DNA from: Kaistia granuli DSM 23481 | Lineage (GTDB): Bacteria > Pseudomonadota > Alphaproteobacteria > Rhizobiales > Kaistiaceae | DNA: 64,000 bases | Direction of reading: 5' to 3' | NCBI RefSeq assembly: GCF_000380505.1 | Contig: NZ_AQYH01000003.1 | Span: 275,686 to 339,685 of the forward strand | In this document: piece after piece, positions 17,291 to 26,280 of the stretch | Numbering within the stretch: the stretch's first letter is position 1 | How the letters are laid out: each line of letters starts with the position of its first letter | The notes under the pieces: generated by a model | Database searches by the model: none | What the model saw: the letters and a program-made list of their open reading frames with translations, nothing else | Told to the model about the DNA's origin: nothing | Translations under genes and position numbers: made by a program

Positions 17291-18334
17291 CTAGAGCGTG
17301 ACCACTTGCTGCGTGTGGATCGATTCGTCCGCGGCGAGCACGATCTTAAGGCTCTTCACGCCGTCGTTCATGTGATCCGTCAGGTCCAGATCCTCCAGGA
17401 TTGCCTTCAGCAGATAAAGCTGCTCACGTTCGCACAAGGCATTGTGATCGGGCTCGTCCGAGACGTCGATGCGTTCGTCCGGCCGGCTCATATCGGCATA
17501 ATGGCGAAGGATCTGGCTGGTCTTGGTATGGGCGTTGATGTCATCCGACTTCACGCCGGCATTGTTCTCGGCCATGACGATCGAGGCCGAGCCCTTGGGA
17601 CCGAAGACGTCCTTCACGAAGAACGCCTGCTCGGAGACCATCGGCCCCCAGCCTGCCTCATACCAGCCGACCGAACCGTCCTCGAACATCACCTGCAGCT
17701 GGCCGTAATTGTTGATCGGAACCTCGTCCGTCAGCTTGGCGCCGATGGCGTGGACGCGCACCGGCTTGGCCGAGGTCATCTGGCACATGACGTCGACATA
17801 GTGGACGCCGCAATCGACGATCGGCGGGAAGCTCTGCATCAGCCGCTTGTGCCATTCCCAGGTCTCGCCATTCGACTGCTGGTTCAAATTCATGCGGAAC
17901 ACAAGCGGCGTGCCGAGTTCGCGGGCGATCTCGATGAATTTGATCCAGCTCGGATGCTGTCGCAGGATATAGCCGATGACGAGCTTGCGCTTGGTACGCT
18001 TGGCTACCTCGACCACCCGCTCGGCATCCTCGGCCGAGATTGCCATCGGCTTCTCGACGAAGACATGCGCGCCCGCTTCCATCGCCTTGATGGCGAAATC
18101 GGCATGGGTGTCGGGCATGGTGTTGACCGAGACCACGTCCGGCTTCAGCTCGGCCAATGCCTGTTCGAAATTGTTGAACTTCGCGACGCCCTGCAGCTCC
18201 GGCGGCAACTCGACCTTGTCGATGTTGCGCGTGCAGAGCCCGACCAGCTCGTAGCCATCGATCTTCGCATAGGCGAGCGCATGGCTCATTCCCATATTGC
18301 CGAGACCGACGACGAGAACCCTTTGCTTGGCCAT
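17291..18334 (-). CDS. Gfo/Idh/MocA family oxidoreductase (copy 1)
   Basis: NAD(P)-dependent dehydrogenase of 347 residues. The Rossmann start is VLVVGLGNMGMSHA (6-19), the family EKP motif is in VFVEKPMA (about 92-99), and the catalytic histidine/aspartate region is DCGVHYVDVM (about 177-186). It probably oxidises a polyol or sugar-like ring hydroxyl; the substrate is unknown. AGGA lies about ten bases before the ATG. It follows the second Gfo-type gene by 11 bases and so belongs to the same transcript. Confidence 0.85.
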   Translation of the reverse strand: MAKQRVLVVGLGNMGMSHALAYAKIDGYELVGLCTRNIDKVELPPELQGVAKFNNFEQALAELKPDVVSVNTMPDTHADFAIKAMEAGAHVFVEKPMAISAEDAERVVEVAKRTKRKLVIGYILRQHPSWIKFIEIARELGTPLVFRMNLNQQSNGETWEWHKRLMQSFPPIVDCGVHYVDVMCQMTSAKPVRVHAIGAKLTDEVPINNYGQLQVMFEDGSVGWYEAGWGPMVSEQAFFVKDVFGPKGSASIVMAENNAGVKSDDINAHTKTSQILRHYADMSRPDERIDVSDEPDHNALCEREQLYLLKAILEDLDLTDHMNDGVKSLKIVLAADESIHTQQVVTL

Positions 18335-18345
18335 GATGCTGATTC

Positions 18346-19347
18346 CTATCCGATCTTGATGACATTGCCCGTGCGGGCGGATTCTTCGGCAGCGAGCGTC
18401 GCTTCCAGCGCCGCTGCGGCGTCGCTCGGAACGCCCATCACCGGTGTCTCGCCGGCCAGCGCGCAATTGGCGAAATAGGAGAACTCGTCCCGAAGCGCCC
18501 CGCCCCGCACGCCGTTGAACTCCGGCCAGTAGGTCGTGTCCGGACTGTGCAGCTTGTCGCTGGAGACGATGCCGAGATTGGGGAAGGTGTCCTGCACGTG
18601 GATGATGCCCTCCGTGCCGATGATGGACATCCGCTCGTCGATGTCGAACGGGGTCTTCTCCGGCATGCACCAGACGGTCTCCAGCGTCGCCGTGGCGCCG
18701 CTTTCGAAACGGTACATGGTCTGGCCGATATCGGGATGCTTCAGATTGCGCACCGAGATAGTCTGCGCATAGGCCGAGACGATCTTCTCGCCGGTGAACC
18801 ACAGCATGACGTCGGTATCGTGGATGGCGTCGCCGACGATCGGGCCGATCTTGTTGAGGATGGTCGGCGTCCAGGCGGCCGGGATGTTGCGGCGCGACGA
18901 CAGCGCCACGATCTTGCCGATCTTGCCGGCGTCGATCGCCTGCTTGGCCATGCGGTAGCGCGGGTTGAAGCGGACGATGTGGCCGACGAACAGGATGCCC
19001 TTGGCTCCCTTCGACGCCTCGACGATGGTCCGTGCATCCTCGACCGTCGAGGCGATCGGCTTTTCCAGGAAGACGTGCTTGCCCGCCTTCAGCGCCGCCA
19101 CGGCCGGGCCGACATGCTGGTCCCACATGGTGCAGATCGACACCGCGTCGATGTCAGGATCGGCCAGCATGTCATTGTAATCGGAATAGGTCTTGGCGAC
19201 GCCGAACTTGGCGCCCATCGCCGCGAGCCGGTCCGGCTGGCGCGTGCACAGCGCGGCGAGCTCGAGGTTCGGCACGCCGACGATCGTCTCGCAGTGGATT
19301 TCGCCGAACCAGCCGAGGCCGATGACGCCGATGCGCAGTCTGTCCAT
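18346..19347 (-). CDS. Gfo/Idh/MocA family oxidoreductase (copy 2)
   Basis: NAD(P)-dependent dehydrogenase of 333 residues: Rossmann motif IGVIGLGWFGEIHC (6-19), EKP motif in VFLEKPIA (about 93-100) and GDAIHDTDVMLWF (about 171-183) with the catalytic Asp/His. It is clearly diverged from the adjacent copy, so the pair probably acts on successive or different intermediates rather than being a recent duplication. The SDR gene ends 12 bases upstream. Inositol-type or sugar-acid substrates are common in the family, but the actual one is unknown. Confidence 0.85.
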   Translation of the reverse strand: MDRLRIGVIGLGWFGEIHCETIVGVPNLELAALCTRQPDRLAAMGAKFGVAKTYSDYNDMLADPDIDAVSICTMWDQHVGPAVAALKAGKHVFLEKPIASTVEDARTIVEASKGAKGILFVGHIVRFNPRYRMAKQAIDAGKIGKIVALSSRRNIPAAWTPTILNKIGPIVGDAIHDTDVMLWFTGEKIVSAYAQTISVRNLKHPDIGQTMYRFESGATATLETVWCMPEKTPFDIDERMSIIGTEGIIHVQDTFPNLGIVSSDKLHSPDTTYWPEFNGVRGGALRDEFSYFANCALAGETPVMGVPSDAAAALEATLAAEESARTGNVIKIG

Positions 19348-19359
19348 TTCAATCCCCCC

Positions 19360-20139
19360 TCAGAATTCTTCGAGCGTCAGCTCGCGCGACATGACGATGT
19401 TGCCGGCGGTAAGCCCGCAATCGACCGGCAGGGCCGCGCCGGTGACGGCGCTGGCCGCGTCCGATGCCAGGAAGGCGACGACGCGCGCCACCTCGATCGG
19501 ATCTACGATGCGGCCGAGCGGATACCAGCGCTGCAACGTCTCCAGCACCTTCGGATCCTTCTTGGCCCGCTCCTCCCAGAGCGGTGTCCGCACGGTGCCG
19601 GGCAGCACGATGTTGGCGCGGATGCCGTAGCGGCCATATTCCATGGCGATCGCCTTGGTCATGGCGATCATGCCGGCCTTGGCGGCGCTGTAGGCGGGAT
19701 CGCCCAGCGCGTGCAGCCCATTGACCGAGCCGACATTGACGATCGCGCCCGAGCGGCGCGCCGCCATGCCGGGCAGTACCGCATGCGCGCAGGCATAGGC
19801 GCCGCCGAGATTGCCGTTCATCTCCGACTGCCAGGCAGCCGGGTCGGTCACGGCCAACGTCGGATGATGCGAATAGCCGGCATTGTTGACGAGGATGTCA
19901 ACAGCCCCGAAGGCAGTGAATGCCTGGGCGACGGCGTCCGCCGACCCAATGTCGACAACGGCGGCCTCCGCCTCGATCCCCTCGCCCGCCAGCTTTTCGG
20001 CGAAGGCCAACACCTTGTCGCTCTTGTCGAGCGCCAGGATCGTCGCTCCCTTCGAGCCGAACAGGCTACAGAGCGTCTGGCCGATGCCGCCCGCCGCGCC
20101 CGTGATCGCTACCCTCTTGCCCTGAAACGTGCCGCTCAT
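19360..20139 (-). CDS. short-chain dehydrogenase/reductase
   Basis: Classical SDR of 259 residues. The cofactor motif TGAAGGIG is at about 13-20, NNAG near 86-89, and the catalytic Ser-Tyr-Lys is seen in VGSVNG and YSAAKAG. The C-terminal part carries VLPGTVRTPLW and the usual tetramer-interface region with VDCGLTAGN. A GGGGGAGCGGG stretch directly precedes the ATG at 20139. It is likely the third redox enzyme of the surrounding catabolic cluster; the substrate is not identifiable. Confidence 0.87.
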   Translation of the reverse strand: MSGTFQGKRVAITGAAGGIGQTLCSLFGSKGATILALDKSDKVLAFAEKLAGEGIEAEAAVVDIGSADAVAQAFTAFGAVDILVNNAGYSHHPTLAVTDPAAWQSEMNGNLGGAYACAHAVLPGMAARRSGAIVNVGSVNGLHALGDPAYSAAKAGMIAMTKAIAMEYGRYGIRANIVLPGTVRTPLWEERAKKDPKVLETLQRWYPLGRIVDPIEVARVVAFLASDAASAVTGAALPVDCGLTAGNIVMSRELTLEEF

Positions 20140-20218
20140 CCCGCTCCCCCGAATGACCCGCCGATCCGGCTCCAACCGGATCGGCGCAGATACAATTGTC
20201 CTGGTCGACTTGGCCGGC

Positions 20219-20554
20219 TCATTCGCCGAACCAGCCCTCCTTCAGGTAGCGCATGTATTCGAACACCATTCCGTGCTTCAGCACGAAGACTACTTCGAGA
20301 AAATCGCCGACGATGAAGGGCGGGATCAGGATCTCGACATCCCTCAGGTGCGGTTCGAATTCCTTGACCTGATAGGCGACATGCGGGTTGTTCCGGACGA
20401 TAGCGGGAACGCTGCTGTCCGGCGCATAGCGCAGGAACTCGATGTGTTCGGGATGGTTGCGCGGATTGGTGACCCAGAGCCGGCTCTGCTCGACCCAGTT
20501 CTCGTCGGGCTGGACTTCGGTCGTCGTGATCCCGACATGGTCGAAGACAAACAT
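20219..20554 (-). CDS. short VOC/glyoxalase-like protein
   Basis: A 111-residue protein starting MFVFDHVGITTTEVQPDENW. The opening FDHVGI is the first beta strand of vicinal-oxygen-chelate proteins, and the end has VVFVLKHGMVFEYMRY, which can supply the second metal-side strand. Only one VOC module is present, so a homodimer would be needed to build a metal site. It might be an epimerase, isomerase or lyase for the cluster substrate. It lies between the SDR gene and the ABC transporter genes, on the same strand; a terminator-like hairpin separates it from the binding-protein gene upstream. Confidence 0.6.
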   Translation of the reverse strand: MFVFDHVGITTTEVQPDENWVEQSRLWVTNPRNHPEHIEFLRYAPDSSVPAIVRNNPHVAYQVKEFEPHLRDVEILIPPFIVGDFLEVVFVLKHGMVFEYMRYLKEGWFGE

Positions 20555-20579
20555 TCAAGGCTCCCTTGCAGATGGACAG

Positions 20580-20613
20580 AAAAAGGGCGGCGACACCGGA
20601 GCGCCACCGCCCT
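20580..20613 (-). terminator. intrinsic terminator after the solute-binding protein gene
   Basis: On the minus strand AGGGCGG and CCGCCCT pair across a 20-base loop that can pair further, followed by TTTTTC. It lies 8 bases after the substrate-binding protein stop, so it would limit read-through from the ABC transporter genes into the VOC-SDR-Gfo genes. Confidence 0.6.
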
Positions 20614-20621
20614 GTCTTCGA

Positions 20622-21749
20622 TCAGAGCGCGGCCTGGATCGCCGCGACGTCGACGGCCTTGTAGTCGTCCGAAAGCTGGAACGCGTCCGCGTCGGCCTTC
20701 ACCTTGGCGTGGTCGAAGTCATTGGCGGCCGGGATGAGCTGGTTCGAGGTGACATCCTCCGCCTTGAACACCTTCGAGACCTGGCCGAGCTTGGCGATGG
20801 CGTCGAAGTAGTTCTGCCAGCTCGCCGGGTCGTGGAAGCCCCAAGCCTTGCGGTTGTCCCAGTTCGCGCGCATCAGCGCGGTCTGCTGCATCAGCGATTC
20901 CGTCGCAACCGTCGGGTTCATCTGGCTGGCCAGCCCCGGGAACTGCTCCATCGCGATCTGGGTCGCGGCGCGCGGGTTCTGCCAGGCGAATTCGAGGCCC
21001 ATCGCCCAGCCGCGCAGATACTTCTCATAAGCCGCGACCTTGGCCGGATCGGCGAGATCCGCCTTGCGGATGACGAAGGAGTTGGCCGGGAACTTCGAGA
21101 CGTTCTTGCCGAGCAGATAGTCGAAATCGAGACCCTGACCGCGCCACTGCGCCCGCAGACCTTCCCACGACAGTGCCGCGTCGGCCTGGCCTTGCGCCAA
21201 TGCCTGGCCCCAGGCGCTGACCTCGACATACTTGACCTTGCTGGTATCGACGCCGGCGGCGGCCAGCATCGGGTTGGTGATCGCCTGCCAGCCGGCCGAG
21301 CCGAGCGCGATGGTCTTGCCCTCGAGACCCTTCAGGTCGGCCGGGGCCTTGCCCTTCGGGAACGCGAAGTCGAACACGTCGCCTGCCATCACGTGATAGA
21401 TGGAGACGAGATCCATGCCCTGCTCCAGACCGAGCGACAGGATACCGGGCGAGGGATAACCGAAATCGGACTGGTTCTGGTCAACCAGCTTGACGGTCGC
21501 GGTGCCGTCCTGCGGACCGGCCTCGATCACCGTCTCCAGATCGCCGAAATAGCCGTACTTCTTGGCGACCCAATAGGCGAAGTCATCGACCACTTCGAGC
21601 GTGCCGCGCGGCGAAACCCAGCGCACCACTACCTCGTCGGCGAGCGCCGAACCGGCGGCGCCGATGCCGAGCGCCGCGACCGAGACGCCGGCGGCCGTGA
21701 ACTGGAGCAGTCGACGACGATTAATCATCATGTTCGAATTTCCCGTCAT
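20622..21749 (-). CDS. ABC transporter substrate-binding protein (NitT/TauT, NMT1-like)
   Basis: Periplasmic binding protein of 375 residues. The N-terminus has a twin-arginine type signal (INRRRLLQFTAAG, cleavage after about SALADE), suggesting Tat export. The mature part follows the SsuA/TauA/ThiY pattern: VVVRWVSPRGTLEVVDDF, GPQDGTATVKLVDQNQSDFG, LKGLEGKTIALGSAG. The start at 21749 is preceded by GAGGGA. Permease and ATPase genes are immediately upstream on the same strand. Ligands of this class include sulfonates, nitrate, pyrimidines and aromatics; the specific one is unknown. Confidence 0.85.
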   Translation of the reverse strand: MTGNSNMMINRRRLLQFTAAGVSVAALGIGAAGSALADEVVVRWVSPRGTLEVVDDFAYWVAKKYGYFGDLETVIEAGPQDGTATVKLVDQNQSDFGYPSPGILSLGLEQGMDLVSIYHVMAGDVFDFAFPKGKAPADLKGLEGKTIALGSAGWQAITNPMLAAAGVDTSKVKYVEVSAWGQALAQGQADAALSWEGLRAQWRGQGLDFDYLLGKNVSKFPANSFVIRKADLADPAKVAAYEKYLRGWAMGLEFAWQNPRAATQIAMEQFPGLASQMNPTVATESLMQQTALMRANWDNRKAWGFHDPASWQNYFDAIAKLGQVSKVFKAEDVTSNQLIPAANDFDHAKVKADADAFQLSDDYKAVDVAAIQAAL

Positions 21750-21785
21750 TGCAGTTCCCTCGTTTCTGTCAGGCATTGGTCGGGT

Positions 21786-22643
21786 TCAGGCTTCCCAATT
21801 GGCCCATTTCTTTCCGACCCAGAAGAAGAAGACGTAGATCGAGATGCCGATAATCGCGAGCAGTGTGATGACCGCGAAGAATTGCGGCATCCGGATCATC
21901 GACGAATAGTAGTTGAGGCGATTGCCGAGACCTTCCGCGCCGCCCACCATCTCGGCGCCAACCGTGGTCAGCAGGCCGAAGATCGATCCGACCATCAGGC
22001 CGACGATGATCATCGGCATCGCCATCGGAATGCGGATCTTGGTGAAGATCTGGAAGGTCGAGGCGCCGAAGGAGCGGGCGAGCGCGATCTTGGCGAGATC
22101 GACGCGGCGGAAGCCGGTCGCCGAGTTGATCATCACCATCGGCCCGGAAGCGAGCGCCACCGCGATGATGCGCGGCTCCCAGCCGAAGCCGAAGCGCAGC
22201 ACGAGCAGCGGCACCAGGGCCAGCATCGGCGTCGTCACCAGCAGCAGGATGTAGGGCGTGACGATCTTCTCGGCAAAGGGAAACTGGGTGATCACCGCCG
22301 CAAGCACGAAGCCGATCGAGGCGCCAATGGCAAAGCCGATCAGCAGCTCGCAGATCGTCACCACCAGATGCGGCCAGATGAATGGCCACTCCGTGATCAG
22401 CGCGGCGCCGATCTGGCTCGGCTTCGGCATGATGTATTGCGGCACCTGGAAGATGCCGAGCAGGAGCTCCGAACCGCCGATGATGACGACGGCGACGAGA
22501 ATGATGATGAAGGTCTCGAAGGCGCTGCGCCCGCCGCCCGACGCCAGGGCGGAAAACCCACCCGAGAGGCCGGCGCCGCCGGCTGTATCCTGCTTGGCGC
22601 CGAAGGTCGGGATCTGGTCGCGAAGTTGGCTGTCCACTTGCAC
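21786..22643 (-). CDS. ABC transporter permease (NitT/TauT type)
   Basis: Inner-membrane permease of 285 residues with about six helices after a Gly/Ala-rich cytoplasmic N-terminus of roughly 40 residues. The EAA-like coupling loop is seen around SFGASTFQIFTKIRIPMAMP (about 188-207). It pairs with the ATPase 25 bases upstream and the binding protein 36 bases downstream to make a complete importer. Confidence 0.88.
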   Translation of the reverse strand: MQVDSQLRDQIPTFGAKQDTAGGAGLSGGFSALASGGGRSAFETFIIILVAVVIIGGSELLLGIFQVPQYIMPKPSQIGAALITEWPFIWPHLVVTICELLIGFAIGASIGFVLAAVITQFPFAEKIVTPYILLLVTTPMLALVPLLVLRFGFGWEPRIIAVALASGPMVMINSATGFRRVDLAKIALARSFGASTFQIFTKIRIPMAMPMIIVGLMVGSIFGLLTTVGAEMVGGAEGLGNRLNYYSSMIRMPQFFAVITLLAIIGISIYVFFFWVGKKWANWEA

Positions 22644-22668
22644 TATCCTTGAACTTTGACTGCGACCG

Positions 22669-23487
22669 TCAGGCCCGGCGGTGGTCGATCATGGCCTTGA
22701 TGGCATTGGCGCGCTCGATGAACTCGGGCGTCGACTGTACTTCGACGCCGCGCGGACGCGGCAGGTCGACGTCAATGATCTCCTGGATGCGGCCCGGCCG
22801 CGCCGACATCACGACGATGCGGTCGGCGAGGAAGAGCGCCTCGACGATCGAATGGGTGATGAAGATGATCGTCTTGCGGGTCTCCATCCAGATTTCCTGG
22901 ATGAGCAGGTTCATCTCGTCGCGCGTGAAGGCGTCGAGCGCGCCGAATGGCTCGTCCATCAGCAGCACCGAAGGATTGACCGCCAGGCTGCGCACGATCG
23001 AGGCGCGCTGCTGCATGCCGCCGGAAAGCTCGCGCGGCATCTTGGTCTCGAAACCCTTGAGGCCGACACGCTCCAGCAGCGCCTTGATGCGGGCCTTGTC
23101 GGGCGCGATCTTCTTCAGCTCGAAGGGCAGCTCGATGTTCTTTTCGAGATTGCGCCAGGGCAGAAGGTTCGCTTCCTGGAAGATCATGGCGATCTCCGGA
23201 TGCGGCTTGACGATCGGCTCCTGGCCGAGACGGATCCGGCCCCCGCTGAGGCCGTGCAGGCCGGCCATCGACCACAGCAAGGTGGACTTGCCGCAGCCCG
23301 ACGGACCGAGAATGCAGAGGAACTCGCCTTCCCTCACCTCGAGCGAGACGTTGTCGAGCGCATGCACCACGCCGCTGCGGGCCTGGTAGAATTTACTCGC
23401 TCCCTCGACGACCATTTTGGCCGGAGCCGCCGCGTCCACACGCGACAACCCAAGAGCTCCGATAGCGTTCAAGCTAGCGCCCTCCAT
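22669..23487 (-). CDS. ABC transporter ATP-binding protein (NitT/TauT type)
   Basis: Cytoplasmic ATPase, 272 residues from ATG 23487 (284 from ATG 23523). Walker A is GPSGCGKST, Q-loop FQEANLLPW, signature LSGGMQQRASIVRSL, Walker B VLLMDEPFGALD, H-loop FITHSIVEAL. It is the first gene of the ABC operon and is divergent from the RpiR regulator gene across about 400 bases, which suggests regulation by that protein. The choice of start is uncertain because AGGGA lies very close to the 23487 ATG. Confidence 0.9.
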   Translation of the reverse strand: MEGASLNAIGALGLSRVDAAAPAKMVVEGASKFYQARSGVVHALDNVSLEVREGEFLCILGPSGCGKSTLLWSMAGLHGLSGGRIRLGQEPIVKPHPEIAMIFQEANLLPWRNLEKNIELPFELKKIAPDKARIKALLERVGLKGFETKMPRELSGGMQQRASIVRSLAVNPSVLLMDEPFGALDAFTRDEMNLLIQEIWMETRKTIIFITHSIVEALFLADRIVVMSARPGRIQEIIDVDLPRPRGVEVQSTPEFIERANAIKAMIDHRRA

Positions 23488-23882
23488 CTTCCCTGAAGCC
23501 GGCCAGCGGCCCTTGGGGCTCATCTGGCGGCATTGTTCCCGTCCGCCCTTGTGAGCGGCTCATTGCTGAAATCATGTTACAGAATTTCGAACTCCGCAAG
23601 AGTGAATCGAAGCCCGCTTGGGACTTCCGATCCAGCTCAGAAATCCTTGCTTTCCGTCATTGATCGTACGAAATACTGCCCCGTTCCTGCGATTTCCGAC
23701 CACCCGGACCCGCCTGACGCCACCTTTCCGAACACTTGCCGATCCCGCGAAAACGTGTAATTCAATTTCTCAACCTCGCGGATCGAACGATCGTTTCGCG
23801 GTATTTCCGGGCTGGTCGGCACCCGCGAAGCGATCGCAGGCAACCGGCGCGGGCAACCATTCCTTCGGAGAAGACATCGCCA
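23488..23882. promoter_or_regulatory. divergent promoter region of ABC operon and rpiR, with a 10-bp palindrome
   Basis: About 395 bases without a convincing gene between two divergent transcripts, visibly richer in A+T than its neighbours. A perfect 10-bp palindrome AACGATCGTT lies at 23786-23795, about 90 bases before the regulator start, and could be an operator half or core. I could not assign -35/-10 elements with confidence. Confidence 0.4.
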
Positions 23883-24818
23883 ATGAACAAGCGACCCAGC
23901 TCCGGAACCACGGCCGCGATCGACATCGTCTCGCGGATCGAACGCGTCGAATCCGAGCTATCCCCCGCCGAGCGCCGCGTCGCGGAAGTCGTTCGCCAGG
24001 ATTTCGAGGCGGCCACCCGGCTGACGATCGCCGATCTCGCCGCCAAGGCCGGCGTCAGCCAGCCGACCGTGACGCGGTTCTGCCGCTCGGTCGGATGCTC
24101 CTCCTTCAACGAGTTCAAGATCGGCCTCGCGACGACCCTGACGGTCGCTGCCGTCTACCTGCGCTCCGACCGGGTGTTCAGCGACGATGTCGGGCAGCTC
24201 GCCCAGACCATCATGATGCGCGCCGCCACCACGGTCCGCGAGACGCTCGACCAGCTCGACACGGGCGCGGTCGGCGCGGCGATCGCCGCCTTCGCCAAGG
24301 CTCGCCGCATCGACATTTACGGCCAGGGCGGCGGCTCGGCCGCCCTGATCGAGGACGCCAAGCTGCGCCTGTTCCGGCTCGGAATTCCCGTATCGGCCTA
24401 TATGGACAGCCACCAGATGCGGATGTCGGCCGCGACCCTGCAGCCCGGCGACGCCGTCTTCGCCATTTCGAACAGCGGCCATTCGCGCGCCGTCGTCGAG
24501 GCGGTGGAGATCGCCGGCTCGTTCGGCGCGACCACGGTGGCGCTGACCAGGCCGGATACGCCCCTGGCCGGCGCCGCCTCGGTGCTGATCCCGAGCGCGA
24601 TCGCCGAGGACGAGAACGTTCTACTGCCAACGCCGTCACGCTACGCCCACATGGCCGTCATCGACACGATCGCCGCCGGCGTCGCCGTCAAGCTCGGCAG
24701 CAAGGGCCGCGAGGCGCTCCGCCGCGTTCGCTACACGGTCGCCAGCATCGGCATCGCCATTCCGACCCCGTCGACCGACCCCACCCCGCTGGCCCGAACC
24801 ACCCACCCGCACGAATAG
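23883..24818 (+). CDS. MurR/RpiR-family transcriptional regulator
   Basis: A 311-residue regulator with an N-terminal helix-turn-helix domain (about 15-95; LTIADLAAKAGVSQPTVTRF is the recognition region) and a C-terminal SIS sugar-phosphate-binding domain (about 135-260; IYGQGGGSAAL, AISNSGHSRAVVEA). SIS domains normally sense phosphosugars or amino-sugar phosphates. GGAG lies about twelve bases upstream of the ATG, which is chosen over an upstream ATG at 23736. The D-aminoacylase gene follows 4 bases after its stop, and the ABC operon diverges from it, so it probably controls both. Confidence 0.88.
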   Translation: MNKRPSSGTTAAIDIVSRIERVESELSPAERRVAEVVRQDFEAATRLTIADLAAKAGVSQPTVTRFCRSVGCSSFNEFKIGLATTLTVAAVYLRSDRVFSDDVGQLAQTIMMRAATTVRETLDQLDTGAVGAAIAAFAKARRIDIYGQGGGSAALIEDAKLRLFRLGIPVSAYMDSHQMRMSAATLQPGDAVFAISNSGHSRAVVEAVEIAGSFGATTVALTRPDTPLAGAASVLIPSAIAEDENVLLPTPSRYAHMAVIDTIAAGVAVKLGSKGREALRRVRYTVASIGIAIPTPSTDPTPLARTTHPHE

Positions 24819-24822
24819 GCCC

Positions 24823-26280
24823 ATGATGCGTCCGGCACACGACCTCGTCCTCCGCAACGCCCAGATCTATGACGGCGCCGGCGGAGCGCCCTATCCGGGC
24901 GATGTTGCCCTAACAGGCGACCGGATCACCGCCGTCGGCGTGCGCGGCACGATCGCGCCCGGAAGCGGCGAGCGGGAGCAGGATCTCGGCGGGCTGTTGG
25001 CGGTCGCGCCGGGCTTCATCGACGCGCATACCCATGACGACCGCATCGTGCTGGACGCGCCGGACATGCTGCCCAAGATCAGCCAGGGCGTCACCTCGGT
25101 CGTCGTCGGCAATTGCGGCATCTCGCTGGCGCCGGTGACCTTCGGCGACAGCCCGCCGCCGCCAATGAACCTGCTCGGCGACGCCAGCGCTTATGAATTT
25201 CCCAATTTCGCCGCCTATGCCGCGGCGATCTCCCGGGCGGTCCCGGCAGTCAACATCGCGGCATTGATCGGCCATTCGGCGCTGCGCCTCGCCACCATGC
25301 GCGACATCGGCGAAAAGGCGTCGCCGAACGAGATCGCCGCCATGCAGGCGCATGCCGACGAGGCGATGGCGCATGGCGCCATCGGTCTCTCGAGCGGCCT
25401 GTTCTATCCGACGAACGCCGCCGCCGACATCGACGAGGTCACCCGCGTCGCCGGACGATTCGCCCAGCATGGCGGCGTCTATGCCACCCATATGCGCGAC
25501 GAGTTCGAACATGTGCTCGACAGCATCGACGAGACGGTGACAACGGCGACGGCCGCCGGCATCCCGCTCGTCATCTCGCACCACAAATGCGCGGGCGTCC
25601 ACAATTGGGGCCGCACGCTGCAGACGCTGCCGAAGATCGAGGCCGCGGCGTCGCACCATCCGGTCAATGTCGACGTCTACCCCTATGCCGCGGGCTCGAC
25701 CAATCTGCGGGCCGATCTCGTCACCGACACCTATCGGATCATGATCGCCTGGTCGCGGCCGCATCCGGAGATGGAGGCGCGGGACCTGGTTGATATCGCT
25801 GGGGAATGGGAAGTCGATATTCACGAAGCGGCACGCCGCCTGCAGCCGGCCGGCGCGATCTACTTCCAGATGGACGAGGCGGATGTCCGGCGGGTGATGA
25901 GCTCAAAGCTGGCGATGATCGGCTCGGACGGGCTGCCACACGATCAGCATCCGCACCCACGTCTCTGGGGCACGTTTCCGCGCGTCATCGGCCACTATGC
26001 ACGCGACCAGAAGCTGTTCCCGATCGAGACGGCGATCCACAAGATGACCGGCTTGCCGGCCAAGGTGTTCAAGCTCGAAGGGCGTGGGCGGATCGAGGCC
26101 GGCGCCTACGCCGACCTCGTCGTATTCAATCCGGCGACGATCCTCGATCAAGCGACCTATGACCAGCCGCTGCGGCGCTCGATCGGCATCGAGCAGGTCT
26201 ATGTCAATGGCCGGCTGTCCTTCACGGCATCCGCCGGTGTCGTCGCGCGCGCCGGCCAGTTGATTGGCGGCCGCAACTAG
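24823..26280 (+). CDS. N-acyl-D-amino-acid deacylase family amidohydrolase
   Basis: Metal-dependent amidohydrolase of the D-aminoacylase family, 485 residues. Expected ligands are all visible: FIDAHTHDD (about 66-74), GNCG (about 98-101), YATHMRDE (about 221-228), ISHHKCAGVHNWGR (about 250-263) and the catalytic Asp in IGSDGLP (about 366-372). The C-terminal IEAGAYADLVVFNP is the usual closing beta-sandwich. It would release a D-amino acid (or related amine) from an N-acyl compound. Co-transcription with an RpiR regulator suggests inducible scavenging; a D-glutamate- or cell-wall-derived substrate is possible but unproven. Confidence 0.85.
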   Translation: MMRPAHDLVLRNAQIYDGAGGAPYPGDVALTGDRITAVGVRGTIAPGSGEREQDLGGLLAVAPGFIDAHTHDDRIVLDAPDMLPKISQGVTSVVVGNCGISLAPVTFGDSPPPPMNLLGDASAYEFPNFAAYAAAISRAVPAVNIAALIGHSALRLATMRDIGEKASPNEIAAMQAHADEAMAHGAIGLSSGLFYPTNAAADIDEVTRVAGRFAQHGGVYATHMRDEFEHVLDSIDETVTTATAAGIPLVISHHKCAGVHNWGRTLQTLPKIEAAASHHPVNVDVYPYAAGSTNLRADLVTDTYRIMIAWSRPHPEMEARDLVDIAGEWEVDIHEAARRLQPAGAIYFQMDEADVRRVMSSKLAMIGSDGLPHDQHPHPRLWGTFPRVIGHYARDQKLFPIETAIHKMTGLPAKVFKLEGRGRIEAGAYADLVVFNPATILDQATYDQPLRRSIGIEQVYVNGRLSFTASAGVVARAGQLIGGRN

